Below are positions 27,202 through 38,769 of a stretch of DNA of 38,769 bases, piece after piece. The position numbers were made by a program, and so were the translations under genes. Each line of letters opens with the position of its first letter. Positions within the stretch are counted from its first letter, which is position 1. Source of the stretch: Coriobacteriia bacterium (GTDB lineage Bacteria > Actinomycetota > Coriobacteriia > Anaerosomatales > PALSA-660); assembly GCA_030651905.1 (NCBI GenBank), contig JAUSBS010000066.1:1-38769 (forward strand), given 5' to 3'. A model generated the notes under the pieces. It did no database searches, was not told the DNA's origin, and was given only the letters and a program-made list of their open reading frames with translations.

Positions 27202-28404
27202 CTACTCGTAGCGCAGCGCGACGATCGGGTCGAGCTGGCTGGCCTTCCACGCCGGGTAGACGCCGAAGAACACACCGACTCCCGCGCTGAAGAAGAAGGC
27301 GATGGCAACGGCCCATGGCGTGACCGTGGTCGGGACCACGGACTGGATCGCCCACGCGCCGCCGGCCCCGATGAGGATCCCGATGATACCGCCCGTGAGC
27401 GAGAGCATCATCGCCTCGATCACGAACTGGCTCAGGATGTCGTAGGTGCGAGCGCCTACCGCCTTACGGATGCCGATCTCTCGTGTCCGCTCGGACACGC
27501 TCACCAGCATGATGTTCATGATGCCGATACCGCCGACCAGCAGCGAGATGCCCGCGATCCCGGCGAGCATGTAGGTGAGTGTGTCGAGTACAGTGCTCAG
27601 GATCCCGAGGGTCTGGTCCTGGCTCATCACCGTGATGTTGTCGGCGAACTTCGGCTCCAGGATACGCTTCGCTTGTGCTCTGACCAGGTCGATGTTGGTC
27701 GCGTCCGCCGCCTTGATCATGATGATCCGGACGTCGTTGTTGCCCGTGAGTGTCTGCAGCGTGGTGATGGGCAGATAGGCCTGGTTGTCCTGGTCCCCCG
27801 AAAGCGAGCCCCCCTGCTTCTCGTACCACCCGATGACCTTGAAGCGCTGCCCGTTCACCGTGATGTACTGGCCCACTGGATCGCTGTTCGGGAACAGGCT
27901 CGCCTTGATCGTGTAGCCGATGGCCAGGACGCGCGCGGAGGCATCCACCTCCGAACGGTTGTAGTGCCGGCCGCCACCGAGCGTCGCGCTGAAGACCTGG
28001 GCGCCTTGATCCGTGGCGCCCATCAGCGTGCTGCGCCCGCTCTTGTTGCCGAGCCGCAGGACTCCCGCGCCGCTGGCGACAGGAACGACCGCCGAAGCGC
28101 CGTTGAGGCGCGCCTGCAGAAGCTTCGCGTCAGCGAGCGAGAACGGCTTGCCCGCACTCGGCGGCCCGCCGAAGCCTCCGCCGCCCCCGCCGCCGGTGTT
28201 GATCTGCCCCGGGAACACGAAGAGCAGGTTCGAGCCAAGACCCTCGATCGTGCCGGTGATCTCGCCTTGGACGCCGGTCCCGATGGCGACCAGCAGGATG
28301 ACCGCCGCGACGCCGATGATCACGCCGAGCATCGTCAATGCGCTGCGCACCTTGTTCGCGAAGACCGCTCGAACGGCTATGCGGAAGGACTCGGCGAAGT
28401 TCAC
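27202..28404 (-). CDS. ABC transporter permease, MacB/FtsX type
   Basis: MNFAESFRIAVRAVFANKVRSALTMLGVIIGVAAVI; C-terminal SERTREIGIRKAVGAR; MacB-like periplasmic region. Confidence 0.9.
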   Translation of the reverse strand: MNFAESFRIAVRAVFANKVRSALTMLGVIIGVAAVILLVAIGTGVQGEITGTIEGLGSNLLFVFPGQINTGGGGGGGFGGPPSAGKPFSLADAKLLQARLNGASAVVPVASGAGVLRLGNKSGRSTLMGATDQGAQVFSATLGGGRHYNRSEVDASARVLAIGYTIKASLFPNSDPVGQYITVNGQRFKVIGWYEKQGGSLSGDQDNQAYLPITTLQTLTGNNDVRIIMIKAADATNIDLVRAQAKRILEPKFADNITVMSQDQTLGILSTVLDTLTYMLAGIAGISLLVGGIGIMNIMLVSVSERTREIGIRKAVGARTYDILSQFVIEAMMLSLTGGIIGILIGAGGAWAIQSVVPTTVTPWAVAIAFFFSAGVGVFFGVYPAWKASQLDPIVALRYE

Positions 28405-29162
28405 GAGGCGTCACCTGCCGTGCCGAGGACGGCCTCGACGTCGGCAGCGGTGTTCATCCCGAGCTGGGACATCTCGTCGTGCGCGTCCAGGCGGTCGGCC
28501 ACCGTCTCGTCACGCACGATCACGCCGTCCCGCAGCTCGACGATGCGTTGGGAGTGGCGCGCGACGTTCGCGTCGTGCGTCACGATCACGACCGTTATAC
28601 CCTGCGCGTTGAGGTCCTGCAGGATGCCCATGACCTCGACGCCGCTGCGGGAGTCGAGGTTGCCTGTCGGCTCGTCCGCGAGCACGATCGACGGGCTTGT
28701 GACCAGCGCGCGAGCTATCGCGACCCGCTGCTGCTGGCCGCCGGAGAGCTGGCCGGGCGTGTGGTTGAGCCGATCGCCGAGCTCCACACGCTCGAGCGCT
28801 TCGCGGGCGCGGCGTGAGCGCTCGGCGCCGGACACGCCCCCGTACACGAGCGGCAGCTCCACGTTCGCCTGCGCCCCCGTGCGTGCGAGGAGGTTGAACG
28901 ACTGGAAGACGAAGCCGATGTGCTCGTTGCGCAGGGCCGCGAGTTGGTTCGGCGACAAGTCGCCGACGACCTCACCTTCGATCGAGACGACACCGGCGCT
29001 CGGGCGGTCCAACAGCCCGACGATGTGCATGAGCGTCGACTTGCCCGAGCCTGAGGGACCCATGATCGAGACCATCTCGCCCTCATGGATATCCATGGAC
29101 ACGCCACACAGCGCCCGGACCTCGATGCCCTCGAGTTGGTAGACCTTGGTGACGTCGTGCAC
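28401..29162 (-). CDS. ABC transporter ATP-binding protein, MacB/LolD type (start uncertain: GTG 29162 or GTG 29315)
   Basis: Walker A GPSGSGKST, LSGGQQQRVAIARAL, VLADEPTGNLD; downstream gene overlaps by 4 nt. Confidence 0.88.
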   Translation of the reverse strand: MHDVTKVYQLEGIEVRALCGVSMDIHEGEMVSIMGPSGSGKSTLMHIVGLLDRPSAGVVSIEGEVVGDLSPNQLAALRNEHIGFVFQSFNLLARTGAQANVELPLVYGGVSGAERSRRAREALERVELGDRLNHTPGQLSGGQQQRVAIARALVTSPSIVLADEPTGNLDSRSGVEVMGILQDLNAQGITVVIVTHDANVARHSQRIVELRDGVIVRDETVADRLDAHDEMSQLGMNTAADVEAVLGTAGDAS

Positions 29163-29254
29163 GCTGAGTACGGTTCGGCGCCCGTCGGTCCGGCACTCCC
29201 AGCCGCTGCAACGGCGGTCGGCCCCGTCCCAGGAGCTCCCGGCACGCGAAGGAA

Positions 29255-29280
29255 GGGCGCGGCCCTGCTCGGCCGCGCCC
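29255..29280 (-). terminator. Strong GC hairpin between the adaptor gene and the ABC ATPase gene (possible attenuator)
   Basis: GGGCGCGGCC-GAGCAG-GGCCGCGCCC followed by TTCCTT on the minus strand; 10 bp perfect stem. Confidence 0.5.
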
Positions 29281-29337
29281 CCCGGATGCGCTTCTGGCTT
29301 GCGTCTATCCGGCACTACCTGTTTCGCGTCCTGTCCG

Positions 29338-30618
29338 TCACTTGGTGCGGACGGCCATGCCGTCCTTGAGCGTGCTCAGGTTGCCCACCGCGATCTCCTG
29401 GCCGGCGGTCACGCCGGTGAGGACCTGGGCGCGCACGTCGGTCAGTGCGCCGGTCGTGACCTCGGTCTTGGTCACCTTGCCGGAGCTGATCACGAACACG
29501 TACTTCTTCCCGTTCTCGTCGAAGAGAGCTTCGATCGGTACGGTCACCGCGGAGGAGACCGCAGAGACCTCGATGTCGACGGAGCCGCTCATCCCGAGCA
29601 GGAGGTTCTTGCCCGGCGCGTTGACGGAGATCAGCACCGGGAAGGCGATGCCCCCCGTCGTGGTCTGCATCGCCGTGGACCTGATCGTCACGACCTTCGC
29701 GGCGAATGAATCCGAGGGAAACGCGTCGAGGCGCACCGTTGCGGTCAGGTCCGTCTTGATCCGGTCGATGTCGGCCTCGTCGACCTGCGCGTTGAAGTTG
29801 AGCGCTCCCATCTGGACCACGGTGAAGACCGCGGACTGGGGTCCGACCGCCGAGCCGTGCTCGGCCTTCGGCGTGCTGCCGTCCATGCCCGGGGCGCCGA
29901 GCGCGTTGAAGATCACCAGCCCGTCCATCGGGGCTGTGAGTATCGCCTTGTCAAGCGTGTCCTCTGCGAGAGCTAGGGCACGCCTCGCTTGGTCGACCCC
30001 GGCGGAGGCAGCGGCCTTCGCGGCGGTGATCTTGCTCATGGTCGTGAGCTTCGTCTGCCCTGACTTCGCATTGAGCAGTCCTGCGTACGCCTGCTCCTTG
30101 CCGATGAGCAACTGTGTCAGCGTGGTCTCCATGGATGCCGGAGATCCGGCTATGAGGTATGCGCTGTAGTAAGCGGAATACGCCCCCGACGCAGCGTCGT
30201 AGCCGGTCTGCGCCGCGGAGACACCCGCGGCGGCTGCGGACTTGTCGACGGCGGCCGGAACGCCCCGGTTCACGCCATCGAGCTGGGCCTGGGCGGCCTT
30301 GAGCCCGGCGCGCGCCTGCGATACCTGGAGCTCGAGTGCGGCCGTCTCCATCGAAGCGAGCGTGTCACCCGCCTTGACCTGCTGGCCGTCCTTGACCGAC
30401 ACGCTGTCGAGGATGCCCGCGGTCGGCGGGAAGACGTCGGCTTTGTCCGCGGCCTCGATCTTGCCGGAGGCGGTGACGAGGACGCCGAGTGTCTCTGTCT
30501 CCACCTTGGCGGCGGTCACGAGCGGCACGGCGTTCTGGGCCGAGACCACGACGCCGGCGACGATACCGCCGACGACGAGAAGCCCCACGACCCCGGCGAT
30601 GATCTTGCCTCTACTCAC
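29338..30618 (-). CDS. Efflux periplasmic adaptor subunit (MacA/HlyD family)
   Basis: N-terminal TM; ASGKIEAADKADVFPPTAGILDSVSVKDGQQVKAGDTLASME; ILTAPMDGLVIF; C-terminal barrel. Confidence 0.88.
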   Translation of the reverse strand: MSRGKIIAGVVGLLVVGGIVAGVVVSAQNAVPLVTAAKVETETLGVLVTASGKIEAADKADVFPPTAGILDSVSVKDGQQVKAGDTLASMETAALELQVSQARAGLKAAQAQLDGVNRGVPAAVDKSAAAAGVSAAQTGYDAASGAYSAYYSAYLIAGSPASMETTLTQLLIGKEQAYAGLLNAKSGQTKLTTMSKITAAKAAASAGVDQARRALALAEDTLDKAILTAPMDGLVIFNALGAPGMDGSTPKAEHGSAVGPQSAVFTVVQMGALNFNAQVDEADIDRIKTDLTATVRLDAFPSDSFAAKVVTIRSTAMQTTTGGIAFPVLISVNAPGKNLLLGMSGSVDIEVSAVSSAVTVPIEALFDENGKKYVFVISSGKVTKTEVTTGALTDVRAQVLTGVTAGQEIAVGNLSTLKDGMAVRTK

Positions 30619-30703
30619 CCTCGTCCTCCGATCCCCTTCGAGAGCGACCCGGGTCTCCCCGGGGCGCCGTCACCACCCGTTCCAGCGGCATGCCCTGCAG
30701 CAT

Positions 30704-30733
30704 ACCTAACTGACTGACAGTCAGTCAATAACT
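30704..30733 (-). promoter_or_regulatory. Putative promoter of the efflux operon with a 17-bp TetR-type palindromic operator (30711-30727)
   Basis: TGACTGAC-A-GTCAGTCA perfect palindrome; minus strand TTGACT-N18-TATGCT places it at -35 and in the spacer. Confidence 0.65.
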
Positions 30734-31434
30734 GAGCCTTCGCGCTCTGTGAGCAGGCCCGGCAGCCCTTGGATGCTCGCCAGCGCGTACGTCGTCCCCG
30801 GCACGACGACTTCCTGCTCCGCGAACGCACCCCAGAGGGCGGCTACAGCGATCGCGCCGGCGGCGATGGCCGCCTGCATGTCGTGAGGGCTATCACCGAC
30901 GTAGATACAATACTCCAACTCGACTCCCATCAAACCGGCCGCGAAACGCAAGGGATACGGGTCGGGCTTGTGGACCGCCACATCGTCGGCCGTGACCACG
31001 ACGTCGAAGAACGGGCGAAGACCGAACAGCTCGATCCCCCGCGTCGCGGCTGCAGTGCCCTTACTCGTCACTATGCCCATCGGGATACCTTGGGATCGCA
31101 ACTCGGTGAGCGCCTCGATCGTACCCGGGTACGACTTCGCCATCTCGTCATGGTGCGCCATGTTGAACGCGCGGTACTCCGCCAGGAGTTCGTCGGCATG
31201 TTCGGGCGCCATCTCGTGGAACTGCTGCATGAGTGGGCGTCCGACGTGCGCCATGGTGATCTCGTCCGGGACCTCGTAGCCGAGAACCGTGCGTGTGGCG
31301 TGCCGGAACGAGACACGGATGAGCTCGACGGTATCGATGAGCGTGCCGTCCAGGTCGAACAGGATCGCCTGGAGGCCGCGGATGCGTTCGGCCACCGGTG
31401 TCGTGCCGTGGGTGCCGATCAGCGGCCCGATCAT
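30721..31434 (-). CDS. HAD-family hydrolase (PpaX/phosphoglycolate phosphatase-like)
   Basis: ILFDLDGTLIDTVELI, PMGIVTSKG, VHKPDPYPL, YVGDSPHDMQAAIAAG. Confidence 0.85.
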   Translation of the reverse strand: MIGPLIGTHGTTPVAERIRGLQAILFDLDGTLIDTVELIRVSFRHATRTVLGYEVPDEITMAHVGRPLMQQFHEMAPEHADELLAEYRAFNMAHHDEMAKSYPGTIEALTELRSQGIPMGIVTSKGTAAATRGIELFGLRPFFDVVVTADDVAVHKPDPYPLRFAAGLMGVELEYCIYVGDSPHDMQAAIAAGAIAVAALWGAFAEQEVVVPGTTYALASIQGLPGLLTEREGSVID

Positions 31435-32030
31435 TCCGGACCGATCGGGCCCGCGGGGATCCCGCTGACCCCCCGAACGGTATCGGGGCGCGGCGGCTCA
31501 GATGACAGCCGCGGAGTGCCCGTGGTTCCCCCCACCTCGTCGGGCGGGAGTGGCCCCAACTCCAGCGCCGCACGGATGGCCTCGACCGCGGCGCGCTCGG
31601 GCGCGGAGACCCGCGCCCCGCCGCCGTCCAGGAAGCCGCCCCCGGCCGCGCCGGCCACACCGAACGCCACGTCCGCGAGGAAGCGGCGGAAGCCCTCGGC
31701 CTCCTCGGGGTTGGAGCGCTCCTCGAGCAGCGCGACGACCTTGCCGCACATCTCCACAGCGCGCTCCAAGAGCACGTCCCCGACGCCACCCGGGCTCGTC
31801 TCGACGATCGGTTCCGCTGTGGGAGCCGTACCGGGCTTCACCGTCCAGACCGCCGCGAGAAGCTCGTTGCCCGGGTAGGTCTCCTTGACGGACCCTGTGG
31901 CGGTCGCGATCGAGAACGTCTCGCGGATCGCTCCACCCGGATCCGCGAAGGAGATCGCGAACCCGACGACCCACGGCGACATGTAGAGCAGCTGCCACTC
32001 CTCGTCGGTGTACTCCGCGCGCGCGGTCAT
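31431..32030 (-). CDS. Conserved hypothetical protein downstream of gyrA
   Basis: ORF from ATG at 32030 (MTARAEYTDEEWQLLYMSPWVVGFAISFADPGG); ATGA overlap with the HAD gene. Confidence 0.7.
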   Translation of the reverse strand: MTARAEYTDEEWQLLYMSPWVVGFAISFADPGGAIRETFSIATATGSVKETYPGNELLAAVWTVKPGTAPTAEPIVETSPGGVGDVLLERAVEMCGKVVALLEERSNPEEAEGFRRFLADVAFGVAGAAGGGFLDGGGARVSAPERAAVEAIRAALELGPLPPDEVGGTTGTPRLSSEPPRPDTVRGVSGIPAGPIGPE

Positions 32031-32043
32031 GTGGCTGAGGACC

Positions 32044-34605
32044 CTACTCTTCCTCGTCGAAGTCCTCGGATGCGAGCTCTTCGGCCTCCGCCTCGCGCTC
32101 CGACATGCCCGGTGCCACCGTGTCGTCCTCGACCAGGACCTGCTGGCCCTCGGGCGCTGCCTTCTTCTTCTTCTTCGATGCGGTGACGCGGGCAAGCGCG
32201 ACGACGCTGTCGGGGCCGGCCACGTTCATGACCTTGACGCCCTGCGTCGAGCGGCCCAGCTGCGAGATGTCCTCGGCCTTGACCCTGATCACCACGCCCT
32301 CGTGCGAGATAAGCATGAGTTCGTGACCCGGCATGACGATCTTCATGCCCGCGAGGCGGCCCTTCTTCTCGGTGACCTGGATCGTCTTGACCCCCATCCC
32401 GCCGCGGTTCTGCTCGGGATACTCGTTGACCAGGGTGCGCTTGCCGTAGCCGCGCTCGGTCACCACGAAGAGTTCCGAACCGTCCGGGGCGATCTCCATA
32501 CCGAGGACCCGGTCGTCGCCGCGCTTCACGTTCATGCCGCGGACGCCCATGGTGTCGCGTCCCATCGGGCGCGCCTGGTCCGCATCCCATTTGATGGCCT
32601 TGCCTGATGCGGAGACCATCATGACCTTCTGCCCCGGGATCACCCGGCGCACCGAGATGAGTTCATCCTCGCCCCGCAGGGCGATGGCGATGATGCCGTC
32701 GCGGCGGCTCCGGTCGTACGCCTGCATCGCGGTCTTCTTGATCATGCCGTCGCGGGTGGCAAACAGCAGGTGTTCGTCGGCCTTGAAGTCGCGCGTCGTG
32801 ATGGCCGCGGCGATCTTCTCGTCCTGCTCGAACGGCAGGAGGTTCACCGCCGCCGTGCCGCGCGCGTGACGGCTGCCCACCGGCAACTCGTGCACCTTCA
32901 TGCGGTAGACCTTGCCTTTGGTGCTGAAGAACAGCACGTAGTCGTGCGTCGAGGAGATGAACAGGTGCTCGACGAAGTCGTTCTCTTTCAGGTTCACACC
33001 CGAGAGGCCCTTGCCGCCACGCTTCTGCTGGCGGTAGGTCGCGACCGGCAGCCGCTTCACGTAGCCGGCCTTCGTGATCGTGACGACCATGTCCTCCTCG
33101 GCGATGAGGTCTTCCACGTCGAGGTCGTGAGCCACGCCCGACAGCTCGGTGCGCCGCTTGTTGGCGAACTTCCCGCGGATCTCGAGGAGCTCTCCCTTGA
33201 TGACCTCGAGGACCAGGTGGATGTCGGCCAGCAGCTTCTTGAACCACGCGATCTTCTCGCGAAGCTCGTTCAACTCATCCTCGATCTTGTGGCGCTCAAG
33301 CCCGGTGAGTCGGCGGAGCCGCATCTCGAGGATGGCTTCCGTCTGCGCGTCGGAGAGGCCGAAGCGCCCCATCAGCCCGGCCTTGGCCTCCGCGTCGTCG
33401 TTGGCCGCACGGATGATCTTGATGACCTCGTCGATGTTGTCCAGCGCGATGATGTAGCCCTCGAGGAGGTGTGCGCGCTCCTCGGCCTTGCGCAGGTCGT
33501 AGCGGGTGCGGCGCTCGACGATGTCCTTCTGGTGCTCGATGTAGTGCTTGAGCACCTGCGGCAGGGTCAGTGTGCGCGGCACGCCGTCGACGAGCGCCAG
33601 CATGATGACGCCGAAGCCGGTCTCGAGCTGCGTGTGCTTGAACAGCTTGTTGAGCACGACTTGCGGGATGCAGTTCTGCTTGAGCTCGACGACGACCCGC
33701 ATCCCCTTGCGGTCCGACTCGTCGCGCAGGTCGGAGATCTCGGTGAGCTTCTTCTCGCGCACCAGTTCGGCGATCTTGCTGACGAGTTTGGACTTGTTCA
33801 CCTGGTACGGGATCTCGCTGATGATGATCCGCGTCCGGCCGGTGGAGGTCTGCTCGATGTGCGCCTTGCCGCGCACCTTGAGCGAGCCGCGGCCGGTCGT
33901 GTAGGCATCGTGTATGCCCTCGCGGCCCATGATCGCGCCGCCGGTCGGGAAGTCCGGACCGGGCATGACCGTCATGAGCTCCTCGACGGTGGCCTCGGGG
34001 TTGTCGATGAGCATGACGGTCGCGTCGATGACCTCGCCGAGGTTGTGCGGCGGGATGTTTGTGGCCATACCCACCGCGATGCCGGCGCTGCCGTTTACCA
34101 GCAGGTTCGGGTAGCGAGCCGGGAGTACGCTCGGCTCGGTCGTGGATTCGTCGTAGTTCGGGACCATGTCGACTGTCTCTTTGTCGAGATCCCGAAGCAG
34201 TTCCATCGCGGTCTTCGTCAGGCGCGACTCGGTGTAGCGGTAGGCGGCCGCAGAGTCACCGTCGACCGAACCCCAGTTGCCGTGGCCGTCGATGAGGGTC
34301 GCGCGCATGGCGAAGTCCTGCGCCATGCGGACCATGGTGTCGTACACCGCGCTGTCGCCGTGCGGGTGGTACTTGCCCAGCACGTCACCGACGGTGGTGG
34401 CGGACTTCCTGTAGGGCTTGCCGGGCGTGAGGCCCGCCTCGCTCATCGCATACAGGATGCGCCGGTGGACCGGCTTGAGCCCGTCGCGTACATCTGGCAG
34501 AGCGCGTGCCACGATGACGCTCATCGCGTATTCGAGGAACGACGAGCGCAGCTCGACCTCGATGTCTATCGGCAGGATCTGCTGGTCTGCCATGTCTTCT
34601 GCCAC
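32044..34605 (-). CDS. gyrA: DNA gyrase subunit A
   Basis: [60 protein letters not shown], GyrA-box-like QQKRGGKG. Confidence 0.98.
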   Translation of the reverse strand: MAEDMADQQILPIDIEVELRSSFLEYAMSVIVARALPDVRDGLKPVHRRILYAMSEAGLTPGKPYRKSATTVGDVLGKYHPHGDSAVYDTMVRMAQDFAMRATLIDGHGNWGSVDGDSAAAYRYTESRLTKTAMELLRDLDKETVDMVPNYDESTTEPSVLPARYPNLLVNGSAGIAVGMATNIPPHNLGEVIDATVMLIDNPEATVEELMTVMPGPDFPTGGAIMGREGIHDAYTTGRGSLKVRGKAHIEQTSTGRTRIIISEIPYQVNKSKLVSKIAELVREKKLTEISDLRDESDRKGMRVVVELKQNCIPQVVLNKLFKHTQLETGFGVIMLALVDGVPRTLTLPQVLKHYIEHQKDIVERRTRYDLRKAEERAHLLEGYIIALDNIDEVIKIIRAANDDAEAKAGLMGRFGLSDAQTEAILEMRLRRLTGLERHKIEDELNELREKIAWFKKLLADIHLVLEVIKGELLEIRGKFANKRRTELSGVAHDLDVEDLIAEEDMVVTITKAGYVKRLPVATYRQQKRGGKGLSGVNLKENDFVEHLFISSTHDYVLFFSTKGKVYRMKVHELPVGSRHARGTAAVNLLPFEQDEKIAAAITTRDFKADEHLLFATRDGMIKKTAMQAYDRSRRDGIIAIALRGEDELISVRRVIPGQKVMMVSASGKAIKWDADQARPMGRDTMGVRGMNVKRGDDRVLGMEIAPDGSELFVVTERGYGKRTLVNEYPEQNRGGMGVKTIQVTEKKGRLAGMKIVMPGHELMLISHEGVVIRVKAEDISQLGRSTQGVKVMNVAGPDSVVALARVTASKKKKKAAPEGQQVLVEDDTVAPGMSEREAEAEELASEDFDEEE

Positions 34606-34613
34606 TTAGCTAG

Positions 34614-35126
34614 TCAGCTCCCTTGTCCTCGACTGGCCCTGTACCAGAGCCAGATCGCGAATCCGATCACGAACATTCCTGCGATGACGACCATGCTGGA
34701 GCCGGCCAACCCCTGTGCCCCGCCCTGGAAGACCAGGACGAGCCCCAGGCCGAGCACCACCGACCCGGCGGCGGACAACACATACGACGCCACCACGCCG
34801 GCGCGTCTCACCTCTCGCGCATCCGCGCGCTCCTCGACCGAGAGCTCGAGCAGCATCGCCTGGAACTTCACGTCCTCGACGCCGGGAGGTTCCGGCTTCT
34901 TGGTAGGGGCCTGTTCGGCGCCCTCCGGCCGCTCGCCGTCCCCCGCCTGCCCGTCGCCCGGGTCCGCCACCGTGAGCACCGATGCCGGCTGCGCCGGCGC
35001 CGCGGTGGTCTGGCGTTCCTGCTCTTGCTCCCGCGCCTTGCGTCTCGCGAGTTCCTCGAACTGGTCGCGCTCCCAAGGTGGCGGTTCGAAGGTCTTCCGC
35101 TCGCGCCGCCCGGCCTCGTCACTCAT
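34614..35126 (-). CDS. Hypothetical membrane protein between gyrB and gyrA (charged N-terminus, two C-terminal TM helices)
   Basis: MSDEAGRRERKTFEPPPWERDQFEELARRKAREQEQERQ...ASYVLSAAGSVVLGLGLVLVFQ...MVVIAGMFVIGFAIWLWYR. Confidence 0.7.
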   Translation of the reverse strand: MSDEAGRRERKTFEPPPWERDQFEELARRKAREQEQERQTTAAPAQPASVLTVADPGDGQAGDGERPEGAEQAPTKKPEPPGVEDVKFQAMLLELSVEERADAREVRRAGVVASYVLSAAGSVVLGLGLVLVFQGGAQGLAGSSMVVIAGMFVIGFAIWLWYRASRGQGS

Positions 35127-35156
35127 CCGCTGGCCCCGTGCCTCTCAGCTCGGCTT

Positions 35157-37749
<2,593 letters not shown>

Positions 37750-37753
37750 GAGG

Positions 37754-38769
37754 TCAGAGCTCCACGATCGTAGCGTCGGCGAGCATCGCCGCATCGAAGT
37801 AACCGAGGTTGGTCGTCGTGATGAACGTCTGTGTCCTGCCGATCACCGTGCGGCTCAACGCCGCCCGCCTGTCGGCGTCCAGCTCCGACATCACGTCGTC
37901 GAGAAGGAGCATCGGGCGACTCCGCGCGACGTCTTCGATGACATCGACCTCCGCCAGCTTCCACGCCAGCGCCGCGGTCCTTTGTTGGCCTTGAGATGCG
38001 AACGACCGCGTGTCGCGACCATCGAGAGTGAACACGATGTCGTCGCGGTGCGGGCCCACGAGCGTGACCGCCCGGCGGCGCTCCTCGCCTGCCCGGCGCA
38101 CCAGCTCGGCGTGTATAGACCCCTCGACAAGGTCCTGTTCCAGTTGGGGCCCTTGTGTCTCGCGGTCAAGACCGCAGTGGTCCTCGTAGTGCCAGGCGAG
38201 CGATTCACCTGGGGCCATGGCTGTGTAGTGGCGCGCCGCCTCATCCATCACCCGCGACAGCAGGCGGAGTCTGTGCGTCACGAGCTTCGCTCCAAGCGAC
38301 GCCAACTGCTCATCCCAGACGGAGAGCTCTCGGTTGTGTGGGTCTTCCTTCAACAGAGTGTTGCGCTGCCGGACCACCCGCCCGAAGTCCCGGCGCAAGG
38401 ATGCATAGGCTGGCGAGAGCTGGGATCCCAGGTCGTCTATCGCGGCACGGCGGCGTTCCGCCGGGCCTTTGACCAACGAGAGGTCGTCGGGCGTGAACAC
38501 AACCGAGGGGAACCGGCCCGTCACTTCGCTGGCGCGGCGTCTCGTCTGACCGTTCACGCGAAACGAATGTGCGCCATCCGCGTCCACCTCGAGCGAGATG
38601 TCGAGCCTGCGCTCGCCCTCACACGCCTCCATCATCACCGTCGCGCCCGGGGAGCCCCAGCCGACAAGGTCCTCCCACCGTGGGTGACGGAACGACGACG
38701 CTGCTGTCATGAGTTGCAGCGCCTCGATGAGGTTCGTCTTGCCTGCGGCGTTCGGCCCGACGAGGACGG
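37754..38769 (-). CDS. recF: DNA replication and repair protein RecF (partial, 5' end beyond window)
   Basis: Continues to the window edge with Walker A VLVGPNAAGKTNLIEALQL; VVFTPDDLSLVKGPAERRR, LVGPHRDDI, SQGQQRTAALAWKLAE, LLLDDVMSELD. Confidence 0.97.
   Translation of the reverse strand, partial: VLVGPNAAGKTNLIEALQLMTAASSFRHPRWEDLVGWGSPGATVMMEACEGERRLDISLEVDADGAHSFRVNGQTRRRASEVTGRFPSVVFTPDDLSLVKGPAERRRAAIDDLGSQLSPAYASLRRDFGRVVRQRNTLLKEDPHNRELSVWDEQLASLGAKLVTHRLRLLSRVMDEAARHYTAMAPGESLAWHYEDHCGLDRETQGPQLEQDLVEGSIHAELVRRAGEERRRAVTLVGPHRDDIVFTLDGRDTRSFASQGQQRTAALAWKLAEVDVIEDVARSRPMLLLDDVMSELDADRRAALSRTVIGRTQTFITTTNLGYFDAAMLADATIVEL

Overview
High-GC bacterial chromosomal window, probably actinobacterial and near the replication origin: recF (partial), a DUF721/DciA-like gene, gyrB, a small membrane-protein gene and gyrA all run on the minus strand from the right end. 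The rest is mostly housekeeping and envelope genes: a MacA/MacB-type efflux operon, a DUF151 bifunctional-nuclease-like gene, a UshA-like metallophosphatase, three tandem paralogous membrane proteins, a roughly 2,920-aa NdvB/ChvB-like cyclic glucan synthase, an Amt ammonium transporter, an MFS exporter, an ABC-2 export operon with a class I glutamine amidotransferase, a hemolysin III/PAQR protein, tRNA-Ile(GAT) and tRNA-Ala(TGC). The main discovery candidate is at 12403-13149 (-). A membrane-anchored rhodanese reads in frame through one TGA into a thioredoxin domain, giving active site U-P-T-C. A hairpin with a GGUC-type loop follows the TGA by 26 nt, which fits a bacterial SECIS, and a CsoR/CstR-like palindrome overlaps the -10 box. 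I interpret it as an unrecognised rhodanese-selenothioredoxin fusion that standard annotation would split and truncate. Secondary candidates: a lipoprotein molybdo-oxidoreductase with an apparent ATC start, a minimal single-TM CXXCH protein overlapping hemolysin III, a TetR-type operator embedded in the efflux promoter and the end of the HAD gene, tandem zinc-ribbon paralogs sharing a perfect 35-nt repeat, and possible splitting of a gyrA-tRNA-Ile-tRNA-Ala arrangement. All calls are from reading the sequence; no searches were run.
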